This document shows positions 40,265 to 51,821 of a stretch of 64,000 nucleotides of DNA, in pieces. Within the stretch, counting starts at the first letter, position 1. Every line of letters begins with the position of its first letter. Location of the stretch: NCBI RefSeq assembly GCF_032716425.1, contig NZ_CP090419.1, positions 2,978,001 to 3,042,000 on the forward strand. The letters run 5' to 3'. This DNA comes from Pseudoalteromonas sp. N1230-9. GTDB taxonomy: Bacteria > Pseudomonadota > Gammaproteobacteria > Enterobacterales > Alteromonadaceae. A program made the translations under genes and the position numbers. The notes beneath the pieces are model-generated. The model did not search any database. It was not told the DNA's origin and saw only the letters and a list, made by a program, of their open reading frames with translations.

Positions 40265-42713
40265 TATCGCTTCCTTTTTTTGCATACTCTTTTTCAACTC
40301 TTTGAGTAATTTCGTCACTTAAGCGCAACGCCCTTAATAAGGTGAACACGTTCTCTTCATGGTTATAATTAAAATTAACCGCTTGTTGCTGTTGTTCATT
40401 ATAGCCTTGTAAGTTTACACCTAAGTGCAACCAACCATCTGGCTTTAAATCTACGCTACTTTTTAGCTGTTTAATAGCTAAGTTTTCTAACAAACTCAGT
40501 GTCGTACTCAACTCTTGTTGCTGCGCTTTTACCGCTTCGAAGCCAGCGTTATTAGTGATCAGCAGTTTACCTTCTCCTTGGTTCACTAACTGCCCTTGCT
40601 TTACTGCAATACCTTGCTTATTTATCGTAATAGGCAGTGTCCCTGCCAGTCGTCCTGATAAACTAATACCTGACTCTGCATCTAGGGTGACGAGCTTACT
40701 AGCATCTATATTCTCAAACTTAGCCGTGACAGTTTGACTATCAAGCAATGGACAAAATTGATTGACAACAAACGCTCCGCCTAACACATGCCCTGTCACC
40801 TTTGATACACAAGGCTTATTATTATCAAGATTTAATCGGCCTTGTACTTTTTTTACAACGGCACCCGCTCGCAGTTCATTGAGTGTAAATTTAGTTGGCA
40901 CAATATTAAGCTGCCCTGAATTAAACGCACCTTCAATATCGACATTAAAGTCATTAGCAAGGTAATCATTATATAGCGCTGCTAATTTTGCGATCCGAAT
41001 ATCACCCTTTGCCTGCTGTAAATTTACATCGCCTTTTATAATCCCTGAAACAACACCATCAGTAATTGTCACGAGCGGTTCGAATTGGGAAATGATAGGG
41101 TTGAACTTTGCTATAGCTTGTTCTGGTATCACTAACTCAAATGGATGCGCAACCTTGGACATATGATGGCTGACAAGCGCCTCCAAGCCATCTGCAAACA
41201 CATGATGCGTTGCTTGTAAGGCTCTGCTTTGCAAAGCATTAGTTACTATTGAGAGCTTATTTAAGGTAACTTTTGGAGTTATTAATTTAGCGGCTGTGGT
41301 TTTTGCATCAATATCGGCAAATAATTCACCCACACTTAAGTCGCTATTTACACTGAGCTCATTCTTGATTTTCAAAACTTGAATCTCATTGTAATTTATA
41401 GACTTAGCTTGACTACTTACTTTAGCACTTAAGTGTTGCTCATCACTTAGTTGAGTATCAATATGGCTAGTAAACTCAGTTATTTTTAGGTCTGCTAAAA
41501 GCGCATTTTTAGCACTTACATCTGCGGTGAGTTTTCCAACTGTAGGCTTAGAGAGCAATTCATTAACACTCAACTTGCCACTAACCTGAATACCATCAGC
41601 CTTAAAATCTAAAAATGCAGGGTGTGAACCCAATGACAGCTGAAAATCTGCAGTAACGTTTTTTTCATTCAAATGCGCATTGAGCTTAAATTCATCAATA
41701 TCTCTACTAATAAAATCAATGCCAACTTGGCTATTAAGTGATGCGAGCGGATCCAGCAAAGAAAGTGTTGTATTACTCACTGTAATCTCACTTTGCCCTT
41801 CAGTTGTTAGCAGTTTTACAATTGGGACTGATAGCCGCTCACCTTCAACAGTTACAGGCTGTTCAATTTGTAACTGCCAATTAAGCGGGAACTGCGCTTC
41901 AATAAATGATTGGTGTTGTTGATTTGCTGTGGTGTTTAAGCAGTCTCGGTTTGCACTAAGTTGATTTTGTAAAGCGGATAAATCCGCGTATAGATGCTGT
42001 TGATTTAATTGGTACTTAGCACTTGCTTGTCCTTGAGTAGTAAAACTTAACTCACATTGCTCGAAAGCGTGCTGATAATTTGCATTAATTACGCTTTCAA
42101 TCGCAACCGTAATGCCATCAAACCTAAGCTGTGACTCGCTGGTAAAATGGCTATCTTTTGGTAACTCAATGAATCGCTCAGCTATTTTATCATCAAGGGC
42201 AATACTGGCTTTGACTTCATAATTAGCGATTACAACGTCTGCATTAAGGTCACGTGAAACCGTAAAATGGTTTAGGCGTTTTTCATGTATTGCCAACCTA
42301 ATGGGGTTATCGGTAAACGGTGAGACGACATCAAGCTGCTGAATGCTTATTAGCGGTCTTTGTTCAGGCAGTGTTAGAGCAAGCTTTTTAAATTCGGTTT
42401 GCGTTGAATTTGATGCTTGTTTGTCTGCCAAGTTACTGACAGTCAAATTAGCTCGGGAAATTGTCACCTGCTGCTTATTAGCAATAATACCTGCTAACTC
42501 AATTTGCTGCCCTTGATAGGTTAAGCATAATTTATCGATACTTAAATCAAGCTTGCGAGTTAATGACCAGTCAATACAGTGAAGCTCAACGCCATTTTTA
42601 CCAAGCATAGGTGTTAAGTACCACGATGTCAGTGGTAACCTGAACAGATACGCCAACAGCACCACGCTTAGCATGACTCCTAGCAGACCAACGCACGCTC
42701 GCTTAAAACTCAA
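40257..42713 (-). CDS. ydbH: YdbH family AsmA-like intermembrane protein
   Basis: An 818-residue protein with one N-terminal membrane helix (about 7-27) and a long periplasmic, beta-rich body of the AsmA-like type, matching the YdbH family in length and in its partners. In E. coli YdbH is one of three partly redundant proteins (with TamB and YhdP) that carry phospholipids across the periplasm. It heads the operon with ynbE and ydbL. Sequence motifs are few, so the call rests on length, topology and context. Confidence 0.88.
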   Translation of the reverse strand: MSFKRACVGLLGVMLSVVLLAYLFRLPLTSWYLTPMLGKNGVELHCIDWSLTRKLDLSIDKLCLTYQGQQIELAGIIANKQQVTISRANLTVSNLADKQASNSTQTEFKKLALTLPEQRPLISIQQLDVVSPFTDNPIRLAIHEKRLNHFTVSRDLNADVVIANYEVKASIALDDKIAERFIELPKDSHFTSESQLRFDGITVAIESVINANYQHAFEQCELSFTTQGQASAKYQLNQQHLYADLSALQNQLSANRDCLNTTANQQHQSFIEAQFPLNWQLQIEQPVTVEGERLSVPIVKLLTTEGQSEITVSNTTLSLLDPLASLNSQVGIDFISRDIDEFKLNAHLNEKNVTADFQLSLGSHPAFLDFKADGIQVSGKLSVNELLSKPTVGKLTADVSAKNALLADLKITEFTSHIDTQLSDEQHLSAKVSSQAKSINYNEIQVLKIKNELSVNSDLSVGELFADIDAKTTAAKLITPKVTLNKLSIVTNALQSRALQATHHVFADGLEALVSHHMSKVAHPFELVIPEQAIAKFNPIISQFEPLVTITDGVVSGIIKGDVNLQQAKGDIRIAKLAALYNDYLANDFNVDIEGAFNSGQLNIVPTKFTLNELRAGAVVKKVQGRLNLDNNKPCVSKVTGHVLGGAFVVNQFCPLLDSQTVTAKFENIDASKLVTLDAESGISLSGRLAGTLPITINKQGIAVKQGQLVNQGEGKLLITNNAGFEAVKAQQQELSTTLSLLENLAIKQLKSSVDLKPDGWLHLGVNLQGYNEQQQQAVNFNYNHEENVFTLLRALRLSDEITQRVEKEYAKKGSDNG

Positions 42714-42760
42714 AAAACTCTCCTTGCCTTTGAACTTACACTTACTAGCACTATTATAAA

Positions 42761-42793
42761 CAAAAAGGCTGCACTTAATAGTGCAGCCTTTTA
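42761..42793 (-). terminator. terminator after purL
   Basis: On the minus strand AAAAGGCTGCACT, a four-base loop, AGTGCAGCCTTTT, then T residues. A 13-base stem; it separates purL from ydbH. Confidence 0.9.
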
Positions 42794-42834
42794 GTTTAAA
42801 CGGTTTGTATGAACCTAGCTTGTATAGCTAAGTT

Positions 42835-45800
42835 CTAGCCAACGTTTTTACGTGCGTTGCGGAACATACGCATCCATGGGCTATCCTCTGTCCACTCATC
42901 TGGGTGCCATGAGTTAGCTACAGTACGGAATACACGCTCTGGGTGCGGCATCATAACCGTTGCACGACCATCAGTAGAAGTAATACCTGTGATACCTTCT
43001 GGCGAGCCATTCGGGTTAGCAGGGTATTGCGTTGTTGGGTTACCGTAGTTATCAACAAACTTCACTGCCACAGTACCTGACTCAAGCGCTGCTTTAACTG
43101 CATCAGCGTTTGCGAACTCAGCATGACCTTCACCATGTGAAACAGCGATAGGCATACGTGAACCAGCCATACCATTAAAGAATACCGATGGGTTTTCTTG
43201 CACTTCTACAAGGCTAAAGCGAGCTTCAAAACGCTCTGACTTATTCGTTACGAAACGTGGCCAGTGCTCAGTGCCTGGGATCAATTCTTTCAATGTTGAA
43301 AGCATTTGACAGCCATTACACACACCTAAGCTGAATGTATCTTCGCGGTGGAAGAAGCTTTGGAACTGCTCACGCGCCATCTCATTAAATAAGATTGACT
43401 TAGCCCAGCCTTCACCTGCACCCAATACGTCACCGTAAGAGAAACCACCACATGCCACTAAGCCTTTAAATTGCTCAAGTGTTAAACGACCTTCAAGAAT
43501 GTCGCTCATGTGCACGTCAACCGCTGCAAAGCCTGCACGGTTAAATGCCGCAGCCATTTCTAAGTGAGAGTTAACGCCTTGCTCACGTAGAATCGCCATT
43601 TTCGGCTTCGCACCAGTTGCAATATAAGGCGCTGCAACATCTTCGTTTAAATCAAAGCTTAGTTTTACGTTAAGACCTGGGTCTTTTGCGTCAAATTTAG
43701 CGTCAAACTCTTGCTTAGCACACTCAGGGTTATCACGACGTGCTTGCATTTGGTAAGTTGTTTCTGCCCAAATAGTACGAAGCTCAGTACGCGTATGGTT
43801 AAGAACCACATCATCACCACGAGTGAATAGCACGCGGTCATCAGCGTTTAGTGCACCAATTTCATGGCTGATAGCTGCTAAGCCGTGATCTGCAAGAACC
43901 GCTTTTACTGCATCTAAGTCAGCATTTGCCACTTGGATAACTGCACCTAGCTCTTCATTATAAAGCGCTTCGATGTCTGAACCTGTTAAGCCAGCAAGGT
44001 CAACAGTTACACCCGTGTGACCAGCAAATGCCATTTCAGCGATAGTCGTGAATAAACCACCATCAGAACGGTCATGGTAAGCAAGTAACTTGTTATCAGC
44101 AACAAGCGCTTGCATTGCTTCATAGAAGCCTTTTAATAGTGCTGGGTTATCAACATCAGGTGTTACATCACCTAGTTGCTTATAAACCTGTGCAAGGCTT
44201 GATGCGCCCAGTCGGTTTTGACCCGCACCTAAATCAACTAATAATAGTGATGAATCACCTTTATCAGTACGTAGCTGTGGCGTTACTGTTTTACGCACAT
44301 CTTCAACACGACCAAAGGCAGTAATGATCAGTGATAATGGTGCAGTAACTGATTTTTGCTCACCGTTTTCATCCCATTGAGTTTTCATCGACATTGAGTC
44401 TTTACCCACAGGGATAGTTAAACCAAGTGCCGGACAAAGCTCTTCACCCACCGCTTTAACAGCCTCAAAAAGACCTGCATCTTCGCCTGGGTGACCTGCT
44501 GCAGCCATCCAGTTTGCAGATAGCTTAATATTTTCAAGGCCACCGATGTTAGCACACGCGATGTTCGTTAGTGACTCAGCCACAGCTAAACGAGCAGAAG
44601 CACCGTAGTTTAAAAGTGCAGCTGGTGTACGTTCACCCAGTGACATTGCTTCACCGTGGTAAGTATCAAACGCAGCGGCTGTTACCGCACAGTTTGCTAC
44701 TGGCACCTGCCAAGGACCGACCATTTGGTCACGCGCAACTAAACCCGTTACCGTACGGTCACCAATGGTGATTAAGAATGTTTTCTCTGCAATCGTTGGT
44801 AGGCGTAATAAACGCTGTGCAGCATCTGCCGCATCAATGTTAGCAACGTCTAATGGCTGTGATTGCGCTTTTTTAGATTCCACTTCACGATGCATTTTTG
44901 GTGCTTTACCAAGTAAAACATCAAGCGGAAGATCAACAGGGTTGTTACCGAAGTGGCTATCTTCAACCGTTAAGTGGCGCTCTTCTGTCGCTTCACCAAT
45001 AACCGCATATTGTGCACGTTCACGTTTACAGATTGCTTCAAAGCGCGCGAAGTCTTCAGCAGCAACCGCTAATACGTAACGCTCTTGAGATTCGTTACAC
45101 CAAATTTCGTGTGGTGCCATACCCGGCTCATCGTTTGGAATATCACGAAGTTGGAATTTACCACCACGACCACCGTCGTCTACAAGCTCAGGGAATGCGT
45201 TTGAAAGACCACCTGCACCCACATCGTGGATGAAAGCGATTGGGTTTGCATCACCTAACTGCCAACATTTATCGATAACTTCCTGACAACGACGTTCCAT
45301 TTCTGGGTTTTCACGCTGTACCGATGCAAAGTCTAAATCTTCGTTTGATTGGCCTGATGTCATACTAGATGCAGCACCACCACCAAGACCGATGTTCATC
45401 GCCGGACCACCTAGTGCGATAAGTTTTGCACCTACAGGGATTTCACCTTTTTGAACATGCTCAGAACGAATGTTACCTAAACCACCTGCAAGCATGATTG
45501 GCTTGTGGTAACCACGTACCTCGATACCGTTATGGCTTGATACTTTTTCTTCGTATGTACGGAAGTAACCAAGTAAGTTAGGACGACCAAATTCGTTATT
45601 GAATGCCGCGCCACCTAATGGACCTTCAGTCATAATATCCAGTGCATTAACGATACGACCAGGTTTACCGAAGTCTGTTTCCCATGGCTGCTCGTAACCT
45701 GGAATACGTAGGTTAGATACAGTGAAGCCAACTAAACCCGCTTTAGGCTTAGAGCCTCGGCCTGTAGCACCTTCATCACGAATCTCACCACCCGAACCTG

Positions 45801-46719
45801 TTGATGCACCTGAGAATGGCGCAATCGCTGTTGGGTGGTTGTGCGTTTCAACTTTCATCAAGATTTCGATGTTTTCTTGATGGTATGCGTACTCGCCTTC
45901 ATTGTTCGGGAAGAAACGACCCGCTACTGACCCCTTCATTACCGCTGCGTTATCTTTATAGGCAGATAACACGTTTTCAGGGTTTTGCTCGTAGGTGTTT
46001 TTGATCATTTTGAACAATGATTTTGGCTGTTCGATGCCATCGATTGTCCAATCAGCGTTAAAGATTTTATGACGACAATGCTCAGAGTTTGCTTGTGCAA
46101 ACATGAATAATTCGATGTCGTTCGGGTTACGCCCTAACTTTTGGAAGTTTTCTACCAAGTAATCAATTTCGTCTTCTGCAAGCGCAAAACCTTGCTCAAC
46201 GTTTGCTTTTGCAAGCGCTTCACGGCCACCACCTAAAATGTCAACTGATGACATTGGACGTGGTTCGTCGTGACGGAATAATTTAGCTGCATCAGCCATA
46301 TCCGCGTGCGTTGCTTCAGTCATACGGTCATGTAATAACGCTGCAACTTCAGCTGTTTGCTCAGCTGATAGATTACCTTCAACGTAGTATGCAATACCAC
46401 GCTCAACACGGTGAACTTGGCTTAAGCCACAATTATGTGCAATGTCAGTTGCTTTTGATGCCCAAGGCGAGATAGTACCTGGGCGCGGCGTTACAAGTAT
46501 TAACGTGCCAGCAGGGGTATGCTCGGCGATCGTTGGACCATAAGTAAGCAGCTTTTCTAGCTTTGTTTGCTCATCGGCTGAAAGTTCAGCAGTAAGATCA
46601 GCAAAATGCATAAACTCGGCATAAACGTCAGTGACTGGAAGTTGTGCCTGTTGGCAACGCGCTAAAATTTTCTGAACTCTAAAATCGGAAAGTGCTGGTG
46701 CACCACGAAGGATCAACAT
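42835..46719 (-). CDS. purL: phosphoribosylformylglycinamidine synthase
   Basis: Converts FGAR to FGAM with glutamine and ATP in purine synthesis. Large single-chain form of 1294 residues (E. coli 1295). Order: N-terminal PurS-like domain, linker, two AIRS-type halves ([38 protein letters not shown]) and a C-terminal class I glutamine amidotransferase with the catalytic cysteine in GVCNGCQML and [11 protein letters not shown] 46719 ([13 protein letters not shown]) is chosen because it aligns with the E. coli start; the frame opens four codons earlier. Confidence 0.97.
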   Translation of the reverse strand: MLILRGAPALSDFRVQKILARCQQAQLPVTDVYAEFMHFADLTAELSADEQTKLEKLLTYGPTIAEHTPAGTLILVTPRPGTISPWASKATDIAHNCGLSQVHRVERGIAYYVEGNLSAEQTAEVAALLHDRMTEATHADMADAAKLFRHDEPRPMSSVDILGGGREALAKANVEQGFALAEDEIDYLVENFQKLGRNPNDIELFMFAQANSEHCRHKIFNADWTIDGIEQPKSLFKMIKNTYEQNPENVLSAYKDNAAVMKGSVAGRFFPNNEGEYAYHQENIEILMKVETHNHPTAIAPFSGASTGSGGEIRDEGATGRGSKPKAGLVGFTVSNLRIPGYEQPWETDFGKPGRIVNALDIMTEGPLGGAAFNNEFGRPNLLGYFRTYEEKVSSHNGIEVRGYHKPIMLAGGLGNIRSEHVQKGEIPVGAKLIALGGPAMNIGLGGGAASSMTSGQSNEDLDFASVQRENPEMERRCQEVIDKCWQLGDANPIAFIHDVGAGGLSNAFPELVDDGGRGGKFQLRDIPNDEPGMAPHEIWCNESQERYVLAVAAEDFARFEAICKRERAQYAVIGEATEERHLTVEDSHFGNNPVDLPLDVLLGKAPKMHREVESKKAQSQPLDVANIDAADAAQRLLRLPTIAEKTFLITIGDRTVTGLVARDQMVGPWQVPVANCAVTAAAFDTYHGEAMSLGERTPAALLNYGASARLAVAESLTNIACANIGGLENIKLSANWMAAAGHPGEDAGLFEAVKAVGEELCPALGLTIPVGKDSMSMKTQWDENGEQKSVTAPLSLIITAFGRVEDVRKTVTPQLRTDKGDSSLLLVDLGAGQNRLGASSLAQVYKQLGDVTPDVDNPALLKGFYEAMQALVADNKLLAYHDRSDGGLFTTIAEMAFAGHTGVTVDLAGLTGSDIEALYNEELGAVIQVANADLDAVKAVLADHGLAAISHEIGALNADDRVLFTRGDDVVLNHTRTELRTIWAETTYQMQARRDNPECAKQEFDAKFDAKDPGLNVKLSFDLNEDVAAPYIATGAKPKMAILREQGVNSHLEMAAAFNRAGFAAVDVHMSDILEGRLTLEQFKGLVACGGFSYGDVLGAGEGWAKSILFNEMAREQFQSFFHREDTFSLGVCNGCQMLSTLKELIPGTEHWPRFVTNKSERFEARFSLVEVQENPSVFFNGMAGSRMPIAVSHGEGHAEFANADAVKAALESGTVAVKFVDNYGNPTTQYPANPNGSPEGITGITSTDGRATVMMPHPERVFRTVANSWHPDEWTEDSPWMRMFRNARKNVG

Positions 46720-47029
46720 AGGTATTTTCATCCGGGGTTAGGGATTGAACGATATTTTAGGCGCGTATTATAGTGCAAATAACGCCTAGATTTAACTCAA
46801 AATTGCGCTTTTATTTAAATAATCTTCATAACCGCTTTTATGTTTGCAACAATCAAGTACCTTAATACGCGTTATTTTTTCGCAGGTTCTTGTTCTGTAT
46901 GACTTATCTATTTGCAACCTTGATGCCTTTATTAATTTAAAATAGATATATAAAACTATTCGCCAAGTGACGCAGCTTTGAAGTTTTGCTATAACGGTAA
47001 GGTAATGGTTTAAGGGGCATTTATAATCT
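46720..47029. other. purL/mltF divergent intergenic region
   Basis: About 310 bases. A minus-strand TATAAT at 46768-46773 is a possible -10 for purL, without a good -35. I found no PurR box. A 91-codon minus-strand frame here (46792-47067) has no recognisable features and overlaps the mltF start, so it is not called as a gene. Confidence 0.5.
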
Positions 47030-48508
47030 ATGCAAAAGTTACTCGCTATTTTTAGTTTAGTGCTCATGTTATGTGCATGCGATATGCAACAACCGCCTTC
47101 GCAACTAGCTCATATCAAGGCGCAGAATAAAATCAGAGTTGGCACTTTAGCTGGCGCGAGTAACTACTATCAAGCACCACAAGGTGTGCAAGGCTTCGAG
47201 TATGAGCTTGCTCAAGAATTTGCTGACTATGTTGGTGTTGAGCTTGAAATGGTGCCCTTTTTTAACTTATCAGATATGTTCTCCCGCCTAGAAAATGGCG
47301 ACTTAGACGTAATAGCTTCAGGACTTACGTACAATACGATTCGCGCTAAGCATTATCGCTTCGGTCCAACTTATCGCACCATTAGTCAGAAACTAGTTTA
47401 CAAACAAGGCCGTGTTCGCCCCCGCGAATTCGACGATTTAACTGGCAACTTAACCGTGCTTGCAAAAAGCAGTCACTCACTTGCTTTACAGCAATTAAAA
47501 CAACTTCACCCGACTTTGAGCTGGAATGAAACAGAGGACATGGATGAAGAAGAGTTATTGCAAGCTGTGATTGATGGTGAGATTGACTACACCCTCGCTG
47601 ACTCGCATACATTGTCATTGTTTCGCCGTTACCACCCTAATTTAAGCATTGGCTTTTCGGTCACCCGAAACGATCCAATTGCATGGGTTTTAAGAAAAGA
47701 TGGTGATGACTCTTTATATGCTTTAATGGTGCCTTTTTTCGGCGATATAAAACAAACGAACCAGCTTTACGTGCTTGAAGAAAAGTACTTTGGCCATGTG
47801 CGCCAATTTAACTATGTAAATACCCTTGCCTATATCGAAGCGATTAAAGAAACATTACCTAAATATCAGCCTTGGTTTGAACAATACGCTGGAAATATTG
47901 ACTGGCGCTTACTTGCTGCACTGAGCTATCAAGAATCAATGTGGAATCCCAAGGCTAAATCGCCTACTGGGGTTCGTGGTATCATGATGTTAACTCAAGC
48001 TACAGCCAAACAAGTTGGCGTAACCAACCGTTTAGCACCTGAGCAAAATATCAAAGGTGGCGCTGAATATTTAGCCCAACTAATCTCTTGGATCCCTGAG
48101 CGAATTCCACAACCTGACCGTACATGGTTTGCACTCGCTTCATATAATGTGGGTTGGGGGCATGTAAATGATGCGCGTATTATTACCGAGCAAGAAGGTG
48201 CCAGCCCTGATAAATGGGCTGATGTGAAAAAACGTTTACCGCTTTTAATTAAAAAACGCTATTACCGTAAAACTAAATATGGCTATGCACGTGGTGATGT
48301 TGCAGTGAAATATGTTGATAATATTCGTCGTTACTATGACGCTTTGGTTTGGCTTGATGAAAACGACGCTATTTCAAACCCGAGTGATGAAGAAGCTATA
48401 ACGCAACAAGAAGACCCTAATTTGCCAGATAATAACGACAAACAGGGTAAACCTGACAATGAGCAACAAGCAGCTAATACTGAACAAAACAAGTTAAACA
48501 ATAACTAA
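47030..48508 (+). CDS. mltF: membrane-bound lytic murein transglycosylase F
   Basis: Cleaves glycan strands of peptidoglycan. A 492-residue protein with a lipoprotein signal (Cys17 in LCACD), an ABC-type solute-binding domain (about 30-260) and a C-terminal SLT lysozyme-like domain (about 275-440) with the catalytic Glu in SYQESMWNPKAKSPTG. The Asp right after Cys17 would favour inner-membrane retention under the E. coli rule. The last 45 residues are low-complexity, rich in Asp, Asn and Gln. Confidence 0.94.
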   Translation: MQKLLAIFSLVLMLCACDMQQPPSQLAHIKAQNKIRVGTLAGASNYYQAPQGVQGFEYELAQEFADYVGVELEMVPFFNLSDMFSRLENGDLDVIASGLTYNTIRAKHYRFGPTYRTISQKLVYKQGRVRPREFDDLTGNLTVLAKSSHSLALQQLKQLHPTLSWNETEDMDEEELLQAVIDGEIDYTLADSHTLSLFRRYHPNLSIGFSVTRNDPIAWVLRKDGDDSLYALMVPFFGDIKQTNQLYVLEEKYFGHVRQFNYVNTLAYIEAIKETLPKYQPWFEQYAGNIDWRLLAALSYQESMWNPKAKSPTGVRGIMMLTQATAKQVGVTNRLAPEQNIKGGAEYLAQLISWIPERIPQPDRTWFALASYNVGWGHVNDARIITEQEGASPDKWADVKKRLPLLIKKRYYRKTKYGYARGDVAVKYVDNIRRYYDALVWLDENDAISNPSDEEAITQQEDPNLPDNNDKQGKPDNEQQAANTEQNKLNNN

Positions 48509-48608
48509 CCGATACTGCAGAAATCAGTTTACTTGTCATCAAATGATCATTATCTTCTAGGACAATGTCATAATTCATGCCATGCTTTCTCTCACTTTAG
48601 GAGCTCAC

Positions 48609-48782
48609 ATGTTAAAAAGAAGACGTACCACACATAAATTTAAGCGTAATGTGATTTACTCTACAGCAACACGCCGTCGAATCATGCTACGTAATACACA
48701 CAAAAAAGTTATTTGGCGCCGCCGTTTATTTGCAATGCAATTAATGGAAGCACAAGAAACCCCAGCAACGCCGGTTGTTTAA
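48609..48782 (+). CDS. small, very basic protein of unknown function
   Basis: A 57-residue protein rich in Arg and Lys (for example LKRRRTTHKFKRN and TATRRRIMLRN), with a neutral tail rich in Ala, Thr and Pro. A strong ribosome-binding site AGGAG lies five bases before ATG 48609, which supports translation; the frame opening at 48582 is less likely. It may bind nucleic acid or the ribosome, which is only an inference from charge. I do not recognise the family. It ends directly against the convergent tadA. Confidence 0.65.
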   Translation: MLKRRRTTHKFKRNVIYSTATRRRIMLRNTHKKVIWRRRLFAMQLMEAQETPATPVV

Positions 48783-49283
<501 letters not shown>

Positions 49284-49511
49284 TCACACAAAACTTGTAA
49301 AACTGTGAGTAATTATACCTAGTTAGTCAATAAAAAGGGCAATAAATACTGCTACACTAAAAAATTAACGCAAATTTTAGTGGCTTTTCCATGGCTCAAT
49401 GGACCTATATTGCGCTATAATCTCGCGCTTTTTTTATTTCGCTAATAGCAATTCAACTAGGTAAATTTGTTGATTTACAATTTGCAATTGATATCAATAC
49501 ACGGGTAGCAA

Positions 49512-50816
49512 ATGAAATTTCCTGGACGCCGCAGGCATAAACATTATTTTCCAGTGGAAGCTAAAGATCCACTTACTAATCAACTCAACTCAACGGAACG
49601 ACTACAACGTAGTTACATAACCGGTATCGACCAAATTGTGGTCGACATTGAAGCTAAAGTTGATCAAGCTTTCCTTGATGAATTTCAATTGCGCCGCGGT
49701 ATGTCGCAAGTCATTGATAACGATATTACCAATGCCCTATACGACCGCCTAAAGCTCAATAACATGGTCGATTATGAATTTGCTGGTGGCACTATTGGCA
49801 ACACAATGCACAATTATTCGACGCTTGCTGATGACCGTTCAGTATTACTTGGCGTTATGAGTGAGAATATCAAAATTGGTAGTTATGCATACCGCTTTTT
49901 ATGTAATACCTCTAGCCGCGTAGATCTTGATTATTTACAACCTGTTGATGGACCTATTGGACGCTGCTTTACCTTGATCGACGAAACGGGTGAGCGTACT
50001 TTTGCCATCAGTGCAGGCCTTATGAACCACCTTCGCCCTGAATCAATTGATAAAGAACTCATAGAGAACTCATCAGCATTGGTGATCAGCGCCTACTTAA
50101 TGCGTACACAGGGCGATGAAACCATGACTGACGCAACAATGCAGGCCGTGAAGTATGCCAATGATGCAGGTGTCCCCGTGGTATTAACACTCGGTACTAA
50201 GTTCTTAATTGAACAAGACCCTACTTGGTGGGCTGAATTTGTTAAGGAACATGTTGATATTCTTGCGATGAACGAGGAAGAAGGTCTAGCCATTACAGGT
50301 TTTGAAGATCCGCTTCTTGCAGCAGATAAAGCCCTTGATTGGACTGACTTAGTGATATGTACAGCCGGCGAAAAAGGCTTATTTATGGCCGGTTATGTCG
50401 ATGATTCATTCAAGCGTGAAACAGAATACCCACTTCTACCAGGTGCAATCGCAGATTTTAACCGTTACGAGTTTTCGCGCGCAATGCGTAAAGAGGACTG
50501 CCAAAACCCAATTCGTGCATATAGCCACACTGCGCCATTTATGGGTGGTCCTGATAGCATTAAAAATACCAATGGCGCAGGTGATTGCGCGTTGGCTGCG
50601 GTATTACATGATTTATCAGCGAATGTGTACCACAAACTCAATGTGGCAAACTCAGCGAAGCATCAGCAACCTGCTATGACTTACTCATCGCTTGCACAAA
50701 TTAGTAAATACGCGAACCGTGCAAGTTATGAAGTACTTGTTCAGCATTCACCACGTTTATCGCGTGGTTTACCTGAACGCGAAGATTGTTTAGAGCAAGT
50801 TTACTGGGATCAGTAA
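49512..50816 (+). CDS. gsk: inosine-guanosine kinase
   Basis: Phosphorylates guanosine and inosine in purine salvage. PfkB-family kinase of 434 residues, exactly the E. coli length. N-terminal KFPGRRRHKHYFPV is characteristic, FAGGTIGNTMHNYS binds substrate, and NTNGAGDCALAAVLHD holds the catalytic Asp and anion hole. Upstream a TATAAT (about 49421) is followed by a GC-rich stretch. Convergent with the glutaminase gene, six bases apart. Confidence 0.95.
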   Translation: MKFPGRRRHKHYFPVEAKDPLTNQLNSTERLQRSYITGIDQIVVDIEAKVDQAFLDEFQLRRGMSQVIDNDITNALYDRLKLNNMVDYEFAGGTIGNTMHNYSTLADDRSVLLGVMSENIKIGSYAYRFLCNTSSRVDLDYLQPVDGPIGRCFTLIDETGERTFAISAGLMNHLRPESIDKELIENSSALVISAYLMRTQGDETMTDATMQAVKYANDAGVPVVLTLGTKFLIEQDPTWWAEFVKEHVDILAMNEEEGLAITGFEDPLLAADKALDWTDLVICTAGEKGLFMAGYVDDSFKRETEYPLLPGAIADFNRYEFSRAMRKEDCQNPIRAYSHTAPFMGGPDSIKNTNGAGDCALAAVLHDLSANVYHKLNVANSAKHQQPAMTYSSLAQISKYANRASYEVLVQHSPRLSRGLPEREDCLEQVYWDQ

Positions 50817-50822
50817 CCACGA

Positions 50823-51743
50823 CTAAAAAATCGAAATATCCAGTTTCTGGGATAAGCGCTCAAGAGCCGCTATCCCAGCCACTGAGTTTCCATATGAATT
50901 TAAGCGTGGTGCCCATACCGCAATCGTAAACTGATTAGGTAACACTGCTAAGATTGTTCCGGATACCCCTGATTTTCCGGGCATGCCTACACGGTAACCG
51001 AAATCCCCCGCAGCATCGTATAAACCACTGGTAAACAGTAGCGAATTAAGTTGTTTATTTTGCCTCGCACTCAGTACTTTATTGCCGTGGGCATCTTTGC
51101 CCTGATTAGCGAGGTAATTGTAAGCTTTTGCTAATTCAACGCAGTTCAATTCGATGGCACAGAAATTAAAATAAGCCCACAAGACATCATCTACTTCGTT
51201 ATTAAAATTACCAAATGATTTCATTAAATGTGCCATGGCCGCATTGCGATGACGAAATTCATATTCAGAGTTAGCCACTTTTTTGTCGATTATGACGCTT
51301 GGATTCCCTGATAACTGCCGAAATGATTCAAGCATAGAATGCATCGGTGCAGACAGTCGACTGTAAAGCGCATCACATGTCACAATGGCACCAGCATTAA
51401 TAAATGGGTTACGTGGGATGCCGTGTTCAAACTCAAGTTGGGTCAGTGAGTTAAACGCTGTACCAGAAGGCTCTTTACCTACTCGCTGCCACAGCTCATC
51501 CCCATAACGCTGAAGCGCCAAAGTCAGGGTCATTACTTTAGAAACTGATTGAATAGTAAAACGCGCACTACAGTCACCACCGCAGTAAGTTTGACCGTCT
51601 ACGGTATGAATCGCTATAGCGAACTGATTTGGCTCAACCTCTGCTAGCGCAGGAATATAGTCAGCAACCTTACCTTGGCTCAGTAATGGCTGAACTTCTT
51701 TGGTTATTTCATCTAATACATGTTGATAATCAATCTGTGACAT
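50823..51743 (-). CDS. glsB: glutaminase
   Basis: Hydrolyses glutamine to glutamate and ammonia. A 306-residue serine-dependent glutaminase (beta-lactamase-like fold). The catalytic Ser-x-x-Lys lies in FTIQSVSKVM, with PRNPFINAGAI and SGVSGTILAV further on. Whether it corresponds to E. coli YneH (GlsB) or YbaS (GlsA) is set by length (308 for YneH) rather than by a diagnostic motif. Downstream of rpoH but separated by a terminator. Confidence 0.92.
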   Translation of the reverse strand: MSQIDYQHVLDEITKEVQPLLSQGKVADYIPALAEVEPNQFAIAIHTVDGQTYCGGDCSARFTIQSVSKVMTLTLALQRYGDELWQRVGKEPSGTAFNSLTQLEFEHGIPRNPFINAGAIVTCDALYSRLSAPMHSMLESFRQLSGNPSVIIDKKVANSEYEFRHRNAAMAHLMKSFGNFNNEVDDVLWAYFNFCAIELNCVELAKAYNYLANQGKDAHGNKVLSARQNKQLNSLLFTSGLYDAAGDFGYRVGMPGKSGVSGTILAVLPNQFTIAVWAPRLNSYGNSVAGIAALERLSQKLDISIF

Positions 51744-51759
51744 ACCGCGTCCTTAAAAC

Positions 51760-51784
51760 AAAAAGCCCCGCATTTGCGAGGCTC
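51760..51784 (-). terminator. terminator after rpoH
   Basis: On the minus strand AGCCTCGC, a short loop, GCGGGGCT, then TTTTTGTTTT. One mismatch in the stem; strong T tract. Confidence 0.85.
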
Positions 51785-51821
51785 TGTAGTCTACTAGAGA
51801 TGGTTCAGTTTTACTCTTAAA

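Noticed and set aside
46720..46790. PurR operator ahead of purL
   Set aside because: No sequence near the ACGCAAACGTTTNCGT pattern was found.
46792..47067. 91-codon minus-strand frame between purL and mltF
   Set aside because: No recognisable feature or ribosome-binding site, and it runs into the mltF start.
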